Shown in pieces: positions 43,241-48,492 of a stretch of 48,492 nucleotides of DNA. The translations under genes were made by a program, and so were the position numbers. The stretch is from Oscillospiraceae bacterium (GTDB lineage: Bacteria; Bacillota; Clostridia; Oscillospirales; CAG-272). Location of the stretch: assembly GCA_015064845.1 (NCBI GenBank), contig SVRL01000014.1:1-48492 (forward strand). The letters are read 5' to 3'. Numbering within the stretch: the first letter of the stretch is position 1; every line of letters begins with the position of its first letter. Below the pieces are notes generated by a model. The model worked only from the letters and a program-made list of their open reading frames with translations, was not told where the DNA came from and did not search any database.

Positions 43241-43657
43241 TCAGAATATTTCAAGACAATTTAAGAGAGCCGATAAAAGTGTTTGATCTGCTTCAAAACG
43301 GAAGTTGAGAAATTTCTCGGAAAAACTTGCTCCCAATTGCCCTTTTATTTTCAAAATTCCGTTTTTGCAATTAAACTCAATAAATCCATCTGTATCGGCG
43401 CCCATATCATACAGGCGGAAAATTCCGTTCATCGTTCGATAGGTTTCTTGAATTGTTTTTATGAGATCAATGTAACCTTGATCAAAAAAAGTAAAATAAT
43501 CGTATCCTCTGAAATGACGGTTTTCATATGTAAATCCTACGGTTATACAAGGTAAGCCTTCGATATACTTATACTGACTGCTGTTGCAAACAGCCCTCGC
43601 TTCCAATTTGTTAACCTCATCATCCCAAAGCAAAACAGACTCTTGCGAAATTGTCAT
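43241..43657 (-). CDS. Unknown protein with immunity-protein-like features
   Basis: The 138-residue protein has no membrane segment or signal peptide. It is predicted from the sequence to be mostly beta-stranded at first (LCITVGFTYENRHFRGY-like pattern), then to end in a helix (ADQTLLSALLNCLEIF). That C-terminal FEADQTLL...LL pattern reminds me of immunity proteins of the WapI type, but I cannot confirm a family. I chose ATG at 43657 after a strong GGGGGAAGG site rather than the longer frame. Its neighbours are the CPCC protein and the ADP-ribosylglycohydrolase. Confidence 0.62.
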   Translation of the reverse strand: MTISQESVLLWDDEVNKLEARAVCNSSQYKYIEGLPCITVGFTYENRHFRGYDYFTFFDQGYIDLIKTIQETYRTMNGIFRLYDMGADTDGFIEFNCKNGILKIKGQLGASFSEKFLNFRFEADQTLLSALLNCLEIF

Positions 43658-43697
43658 TTTCCTTCCCCCTCTTTGTTTCATAAAAACTTAACCAATG

Positions 43698-44504
43698 CTA
43701 ACTCAAATATTTTTGATTGAATTCTTTCAAAACGGATTTTATGGAAACGTCAATTCTTCTGTCACAAAAACGTTTGATATGCTCGGGAATCTCTTTATAA
43801 TAGGCTTCTGCAATTCCTCCTGCTATACAAGCCTGCGTATCTGCATCGCCGCCAAGAGATACAGCATTTCTGACTGCGCTTTCGTAATCTGACGATCCCA
43901 AAAACGCGATGATGGCGGGCGGAACACTATAAGAGGTTCGGCTGTTAAACACATAGGCATCTTTCAGCACAGAAAAGGAGATTGAGAGGTCATATTTGAA
44001 TTTCTTCTCCAAATATTTTTTTATGTATTCCTTATTTTCCCCATTTCTTGCTAAAAAGACTGCCGAAGCGACCGACTGCGCGCCTCTGATCGCTTCACTG
44101 TGATTATGTGTGGGCAAACAACTTGCTTTCGTTTGCAGGAGTACCTGTTCCAATGTTCCGTACGCATATCCAATCGGAATCGCGCGCATAGATGCACCGT
44201 TGGCATGGCTACGTCCGTTTTTTGCATATGGATCTTTTGCCCAATCGGAAAACATATTTCCGAATCCGGCAAACGGATACCGCGAATAATACTGACGGTA
44301 TTGTGCCGCATATTCTTTGGCTCTGGAACGAATATTCCATCCGGATATTTCGTCGGGATGATTGAGGATTGCTTTGCAAACAGCTGCTGTCAAAACACTA
44401 TCATCCGTAAAAGTACTGTCCTGATTCAATTCAAAATTATAATTTTTAGTGCAATGCACCTCGTAATAAGAACCGATTACATCTCCATATACCGCACCGA
44501 ACAT
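43698..44504 (-). CDS. ADP-ribosylglycohydrolase-family protein
   Basis: These enzymes remove ADP-ribose from proteins or small molecules. The 268-residue product shows the N-terminal GDVIGS (7-12), the metal-binding TFTDDS (T33, D34, D35), a central GNMFSDW region, and the C-terminal GGDADTQACIAGGI, which carries the second metal site. All typical Asp residues are present, so activity is likely. I chose ATG at 44504 after GGAGGA. It has no DraT or other ADP-ribosyltransferase neighbour here. The ADPRG family is also used as immunity against ADP-ribosylating toxins, which fits the surrounding genes; that use is inference. Confidence 0.9.
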   Translation of the reverse strand: MFGAVYGDVIGSYYEVHCTKNYNFELNQDSTFTDDSVLTAAVCKAILNHPDEISGWNIRSRAKEYAAQYRQYYSRYPFAGFGNMFSDWAKDPYAKNGRSHANGASMRAIPIGYAYGTLEQVLLQTKASCLPTHNHSEAIRGAQSVASAVFLARNGENKEYIKKYLEKKFKYDLSISFSVLKDAYVFNSRTSYSVPPAIIAFLGSSDYESAVRNAVSLGGDADTQACIAGGIAEAYYKEIPEHIKRFCDRRIDVSIKSVLKEFNQKYLS

Positions 44505-44538
44505 CCATTCTCCTCCTTTCGATGATTTCAAGTTTTGC

Positions 44539-45171
44539 TCATTTCAAGAACTCTCCGAGCATTTCATCTTTGTATTGTTCTTGATAGGTCTTGCCAAATG
44601 CATTTGGTCTAACATAGCTCATGTCGGCACCGCTTTCTATCAACAAATTGATAATACGTGAAATATCGGAACGAATTTCAGGCGTAAGTATACGGTCATT
44701 GCTGTTTTTCATCGGCAAAACCATACGGGCTTGTAAACACGCCCTATCCATACAAGCATTCCCAAAGGAATCTTTTGCATTTACATCCGCGCCCATTGCT
44801 ATGATTTTTTTCAGAATAACAAACGCTTCGTCTGCCTCTTTTTCATCATTGAAAACTTCAATACCGTCGGCGCGATTGACATTCCAGCGGCTATACATAA
44901 CCGCACGGTTGATTGCATCGTGAATAACAGGCGCTCTCCATTCATTCAAACAAGATTCATCTTCCATAAAATTCACATCGGGATGATACGAAAGCAAACA
45001 CTCCAACATTTCGGTACTTGCTTCTTTCAGTGCCACCTGCAACGGAGATTGACCGTCATATTTCTTCGCCGCACCCTTTGATGTACAGAAAATCAGTTCG
45101 GGAGAGCGCTCGAGTAAGGCTTTTACGGTTTCTACATCGTTTTTCTGTATTGCTTTGAAAAGTTTTTTCAT
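44539..45171 (-). CDS. Ankyrin repeat protein
   Basis: The 210-residue protein is built of ankyrin-type repeats: MKKLFKAIQKNDVETVKALL, GQSPLQVALKEASTEMLECLL, a diverged central unit with HDAINRAVMYS, and INLLIESGADMSYV near the end. Its first helix is the usual short N-cap. It has no signal peptide or catalytic motif and is probably an intracellular binding protein. Its start overlaps the stop of the glycosidase gene by 4 bases, and it is followed by the ADP-ribosylglycohydrolase gene. Ankyrin proteins of this size frequently accompany bacterial immunity genes; the partner is unknown. Confidence 0.85.
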   Translation of the reverse strand: MKKLFKAIQKNDVETVKALLERSPELIFCTSKGAAKKYDGQSPLQVALKEASTEMLECLLSYHPDVNFMEDESCLNEWRAPVIHDAINRAVMYSRWNVNRADGIEVFNDEKEADEAFVILKKIIAMGADVNAKDSFGNACMDRACLQARMVLPMKNSNDRILTPEIRSDISRIINLLIESGADMSYVRPNAFGKTYQEQYKDEMLGEFLK

Positions 45172-46679
45172 TGATATTCTCCTTTATTTTCATTCGATAT
45201 AACCAAACGAATCATTACTCCCGGTTCAGATGTATCTCCCAGAGGTTGGTTGAGCGTACCAAGCTTTCGAATCAGCTCTCCGGGAATGGTGATTCTCTGT
45301 TCTTCCAAAAGAATGTTCTCCGTTACATCATAAGCCGTTTCATCGGCAAGGTCTTGCATATAAATTGCCTTCATTTTTTTGTGCGCCGTTTCGAGAATCA
45401 GATTCTCATAATCTCCAAATACGGCGACGGTATTTGCGGAATCAATGCGGAAATGCACATTACAACGAGGAATCGCATAAGTTCGATTTAGGGTTCTTCC
45501 CAAGGTTGCAATGGAATATACACCATTCGGATGCCCCGAAGCAACGATATACGGAACATTTCCCTCCTCATTCGGAATTACTTTCGGCAAAGTGCATCCT
45601 CTGGAAATTCTTGCAGGAGCCGAAATTGATATAAAATCATCTTTCATGCCATTGAAAAACGGATGCTTCAACCACCACGCTTCAATCTCTTCATCTATAT
45701 TTTCAAAGCACCATGTGTCACGCAATTCCGCTTCATCCACATGCAGCTCGTTCTCTCCGACACCGAAAGCGGGTGCCGTTCGATGCCAACGAACTGCACG
45801 GACAACTTCTTGCATTTTAGTTTTCAAATTTCGATGAACGGCAGGAAAAGAACAGTCTGCTCTGCCGTCTGCAAACGTACCGACATAGGGATGTCTCATC
45901 ACACCCATGGTAAAACCGCCCGCCGCCGCAATATATACCTCGTCTTCACAATTGATTAAGCTCAAATACCCGTTCTCCGATTTTTGATTCAAAAGAACTT
46001 CTTTCAGTTTCCTTATCGTCATGGGAACGGAAAGAATCGCGGGAACATCGTACGTACGGTAAACATCAGAATAAGGAATAACCTCCTGAATAACAGCGTG
46101 TTCAACCGTTAGATTAGGAGCATATTTTTTTGCAAGGTCAGTCATCATTCTGCGCAATTGCATATCCTTTGATTTTTTACCCCAATCCACTTTCCAATAG
46201 GAAAAACCCGAAGCATTTGCTTCTTTTATCCGCTGTGTCCAATATTGTTCGGTTGTTAAATCTCCCCTAAATTGCCTCGATTCCTGCGCACATATCCATC
46301 CGCCGAGGCCTTTCCAACCGAGCGCTTTGATTCGTCCCGTCAAATGTTTTAACGCTTCTGCATTGCTTACTCTGCCTTGTGTGGCTTCGGGGAATTTTTC
46401 AGCATTCAAAATCAAACTTCCGTAATACGCAGTATTTCCATCGGCAGGCACATCCCAGCTGTCATCCATCACAAGAAAAAGATCTGACTTTGCGTTTTCA
46501 TAAAAATATGCCCAGCCAAACGGCTTTTCTTTTTCAAAAAGCATACGCTCTCCGATGTTTTTTCTTTGCTCCAAAGGCGTTCCTCCGCAAGTTGCATACA
46601 GTTGTGTCTGCCACGTACAATAATAATCCGGCGAAGGATTCACAATATTCGGAACAAGGTTTATATTGATTTTCTTCAT
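45168..46679 (-). CDS. Clan GH-D-like glycosidase (alpha-galactosidase-related)
   Basis: The 503-residue product looks like a TIM-barrel enzyme related to families GH27/GH36. A candidate nucleophile is D165 in YWKVDWG, a K-x-D element like those of the clan. D211 in VYRTYDVP is a candidate acid/base. The C-terminal domain is beta-rich (VYSIATLGRTLNRTYAIP). There is no signal peptide, so it probably acts in the cell. I chose ATG at 46679, although a GTG three codons upstream is also possible. It is oddly placed inside a run of immunity-like genes. The exact family and substrate are not certain. Confidence 0.68.
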   Translation of the reverse strand: MKKININLVPNIVNPSPDYYCTWQTQLYATCGGTPLEQRKNIGERMLFEKEKPFGWAYFYENAKSDLFLVMDDSWDVPADGNTAYYGSLILNAEKFPEATQGRVSNAEALKHLTGRIKALGWKGLGGWICAQESRQFRGDLTTEQYWTQRIKEANASGFSYWKVDWGKKSKDMQLRRMMTDLAKKYAPNLTVEHAVIQEVIPYSDVYRTYDVPAILSVPMTIRKLKEVLLNQKSENGYLSLINCEDEVYIAAAGGFTMGVMRHPYVGTFADGRADCSFPAVHRNLKTKMQEVVRAVRWHRTAPAFGVGENELHVDEAELRDTWCFENIDEEIEAWWLKHPFFNGMKDDFISISAPARISRGCTLPKVIPNEEGNVPYIVASGHPNGVYSIATLGRTLNRTYAIPRCNVHFRIDSANTVAVFGDYENLILETAHKKMKAIYMQDLADETAYDVTENILLEEQRITIPGELIRKLGTLNQPLGDTSEPGVMIRLVISNENKGEYQ

Positions 46680-46701
46680 GTCTATCACCCATTTATTACT
46701 A

Positions 46702-47085
46702 TCATCGCTTCATTTGTTTATATATGGTTTTGCGATATTTTCTCAATGCTTCCAAATATTCCGTTTCAGAGAAAATATAGTCGATATTTTCTGTTGGAAT
46801 ACATTCTTGCTTTGAGAGTTTAGCGCTTATTTTTTCATAATTACGAATGTTGAATTGTTTCGGAAAAAGTTTTAATGCTTGAGCGGAAAGTTGAAATGCA
46901 TTGTTTGAAAAGCAAATCAAGCCGCAAATTTGCAGTTTTTCCAAAGCTGACTTCCATTCATCGAATCCAAGAATCGTACGCTCATAGAGATCAATCATTC
47001 CTATCCATCGAAAAAGATCAATTTCATTATGGGTATATATTACCGATAAAATAAGCGCATCTGTTTCATCATAGGAATACGTCAT
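46702..47085 (-). CDS. Small helix-rich protein, winged-helix-like, unknown function
   Basis: The 127-residue product is soluble, strongly helical and acidic at the start (DETDALILSVIYTHNEIDLF). A segment with a helix-turn-helix-like flavour follows (WKSALEKLQICGLICFSNNAFQ), which resembles the end of a winged helix, and the C-terminus is basic. I do not recognise a family. It is first in the operon. ATG at 47085 follows GGGAGA, and the promoter at 47173-47201 lies about 90 bp upstream. A regulatory role for the operon is possible but not shown. Confidence 0.66.
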   Translation of the reverse strand: MTYSYDETDALILSVIYTHNEIDLFRWIGMIDLYERTILGFDEWKSALEKLQICGLICFSNNAFQLSAQALKLFPKQFNIRNYEKISAKLSKQECIPTENIDYIFSETEYLEALRKYRKTIYKQMKR

Positions 47086-47172
47086 AGGTATTTCTCCCTT
47101 CACTGCATTTATTTTAACGTGAGTGTGATGGAAAGATAAATGATTGTTTACATTACATCTTCCGTTTGTTTC

Positions 47173-47201
47173 ATTATATCATAAACATACAAGGAGTTCA
47201 A
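47173..47201 (-). promoter_or_regulatory. Promoter of the 47085-42330 operon
   Basis: Minus-strand TTGAAC (complement of 47196-47201) and TATAAT (complement of 47173-47178) with a 17-bp spacer lie about 88 bp before the ATG at 47085. Confidence 0.78.
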
Positions 47202-47237
47202 GTATTTGAGTTGAATTTGCAGAGCGTTGGTCAATTA

Positions 47238-47286
47238 AGCAGGGCTGTATCAAATGATCAGATTTTTCATTTGATACAGCCCTGCT
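47238..47286. repeat. 19-bp perfect inverted repeat with 11-nt loop
   Basis: Arms 47238-47256 and 47268-47286 are exactly complementary. The position downstream of the antiporter stop suggests a terminator, but the minus-strand tail is only TTAATT; the plus-strand tail is GTTTTATT. The arm sequence, with a GGGCTGTATCAAA core, also resembles ends of some insertion sequences, so a solo or MITE-like remnant is possible. Confidence 0.75.
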
Positions 47287-47348
47287 GTTTTATTACATTT
47301 TATATTCCTATTGAAAAATGATGCACCCTATGAAAGACTAAACGAAAA

Positions 47349-48492
47349 TCACTTTTGTTTTTCTGCAAGATGTTTTTCTCTGGCACTGGTTCTTCCCTCT
47401 TCGTTGATATCTCCTGCTTTGGTAAGAGCAACTTTGGTAAGGAAGGGACCGACGATTTCATAAATCAAAACGGCAAACAACGTAATATTACGAACGATGG
47501 CACCGTCCGGACCGAGTTCAATGGCTTTCATTGCCATGCCGAGAGCTACGCCTGCTTGAGGGAGCAAGGTAATACCAAGATATTTCACAATGTTACTATC
47601 ACATTTAGTCATTCTCGCACTGATGCCTGCACCGAAATATTTACCGAGAGAACGGGAAATGATGTAAACGACACCGATGAGCACAACAAAAACGTTTGCA
47701 AATACGGAAAGTTCGAGTTCTGCGCCACTGACAACGAAGAAAAGAATCAAAATAGGAGCAGTCCATCTGTCCGCACGATCCATGAGTTCTTCGGAAACGT
47801 CACAGATGTTGCAGAATACCGTTCCGAGCATCATGCAAGCAAGAAGAGAGGAAAAACCGATATGTATACCGCCTACATTGAATTTGAGAGCAGAAACAGC
47901 AACGGTCATCATAACGAACGTAACCGAAACCGCCATACGTTTGGAGCGGGAATGGAAATATTTTTCGCACAAGGTAAAGAGCAAGCCCATTACCAAACCA
48001 AGCGCCAAGGAAAGCACAACTTCAAGCAAAGGTTCGACAATGATTGAAACAATGTTGATCGGACCTGCACCGATGGATTTTGCGATACCGAAGGAAATGG
48101 CGAAAACAACAAGACCGACTGCGTCGTCAAGAGCAACAACAGGAAGAAGGATATCCGTAACGGGACCTTTTGCTTTATACTGCTTAACAACCATCAAAGT
48201 AGCTGCGGGAGCAGTTGCCGTTGCTACAGCGCCGAGAACGAGCGCGGCAGGCAAACTAAGCGTTTCGGGCATGAGAAAATGAAGCCCAATCAGCGTAACG
48301 TCTACGATAATACAAGTAAAGATTGCCTGAAAAACACCGATAACCAAAGCCTGTTTACCGATTTTCTTCAACTGGGAAACACGGAACTCGTTACCCATCG
48401 CAAAAGCGATAAAGCCAAGTGCCAAGTCCGAAATAATGGAGAATCCGTGGAGCTGCTCTGCTGTGATACCGATACCGGGAATATCAAGCGCG
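47349..48492 (-). CDS. Cation/proton antiporter, C-terminal part (gene runs off the window)
   Basis: This is a membrane antiporter of the CPA2/KefB-NhaA-like superfamily, exchanging Na+ or K+ for H+. The frame is open to the right edge; residues before LALGFIAFAMGNEF (bases 48426-48491, DIPGIGITAEQLHGF) are in frame, so the 5' end lies outside. About 10 hydrophobic segments are visible. VVALDDAVGLVVFAISFG, with its paired aspartates, matches the ion-binding ND/DD region of the family. The short C-terminal tail is hydrophilic, without an RCK domain. It is separated from the operon at 47085 by a 19-bp inverted repeat. Ion preference is not decidable. Confidence 0.85.
   Translation of the reverse strand, partial: ALDIPGIGITAEQLHGFSIISDLALGFIAFAMGNEFRVSQLKKIGKQALVIGVFQAIFTCIIVDVTLIGLHFLMPETLSLPAALVLGAVATATAPAATLMVVKQYKAKGPVTDILLPVVALDDAVGLVVFAISFGIAKSIGAGPINIVSIIVEPLLEVVLSLALGLVMGLLFTLCEKYFHSRSKRMAVSVTFVMMTVAVSALKFNVGGIHIGFSSLLACMMLGTVFCNICDVSEELMDRADRWTAPILILFFVVSGAELELSVFANVFVVLIGVVYIISRSLGKYFGAGISARMTKCDSNIVKYLGITLLPQAGVALGMAMKAIELGPDGAIVRNITLFAVLIYEIVGPFLTKVALTKAGDINEEGRTSAREKHLAEKQK

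Noticed and set aside
47355-48047. A 230-codon plus-strand frame opposite the antiporter gene
   Set aside because: The minus strand encodes a clear multi-pass antiporter with a conserved paired-aspartate motif; the opposite frame is hydrophilic and featureless.

Overview
The window looks like a chromosomal segment of a low-GC, spore-forming member of the Clostridia. It carries the C-terminal part of a PolC-type replicative polymerase, the hup-rqcP-yabP-yabQ-divIC cluster, a SpoVB-like flippase, HemZ, and a CdaA/CdaR pair. Sigma-A-like promoters with 16-17 bp spacers recur, and TTG starts are common. A position inside the Clostridia (for example among gut Oscillospirales) is inference only. 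No rRNA, tRNA, CRISPR array, intact transposase or prophage was seen.

Region 1 (1-6134, + strand): the polC end, then HU, the ribosome-quality-control protein RqcP, sporulation proteins YabP and YabQ, and the divisome protein DivIC. A small protein of unknown function with a textbook promoter and a heparinase II/III-like protein follow. A 17-bp perfect stem between rqcP and yabP overlaps the yabP ribosome binding site. Region 2 (6390-19627, - strand) is a long, tightly packed run read in the order cdaA, cdaR-like, FAD oxidoreductase, recJ, relA/spoT, dtd, hemZ, nucleoside kinase, mtaD-like, spoVB-like. It links c-di-AMP synthesis, (p)ppGpp metabolism, DNA repair, tRNA proofreading and purine salvage.

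Region 3 (20148-23581, - strand) is a three-gene operon: an SPFH protein with tandem zinc ribbons, a zinc-ribbon membrane protein, and a TPM-domain membrane protein. Its composition matches Bacillus ydjI/ydjG/ydjH, but no PspA is present. A divergent BspA-like leucine-rich lipoprotein, a decayed XRE/TPR regulator, an intact membrane-bound XRE regulator, a GH31 glycosidase, a FliB-like protein and a MoxR/DUF58/membrane-protein cluster extend to 33247.

Region 4 (33819-37805, + strand) is a MarR regulator with tandem palindromic operators that starts a heterodimeric ABC exporter operon. By eye it is richer in G+C than the left part of the window. Endonuclease/phosphatase, lipase-like, PH-like and URO-D-like genes follow. 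Region 5 (42330-47085, - strand) starts from one good promoter. It encodes a small winged-helix-like protein, a clan GH-D-like glycosidase, an ankyrin protein, an ADP-ribosylglycohydrolase, a protein resembling toxin-immunity proteins, a CPCC zinc-knuckle protein and a small lipoprotein. This mix resembles polymorphic-toxin immunity islands, but no toxin is visible. The window ends inside a cation/proton antiporter gene.
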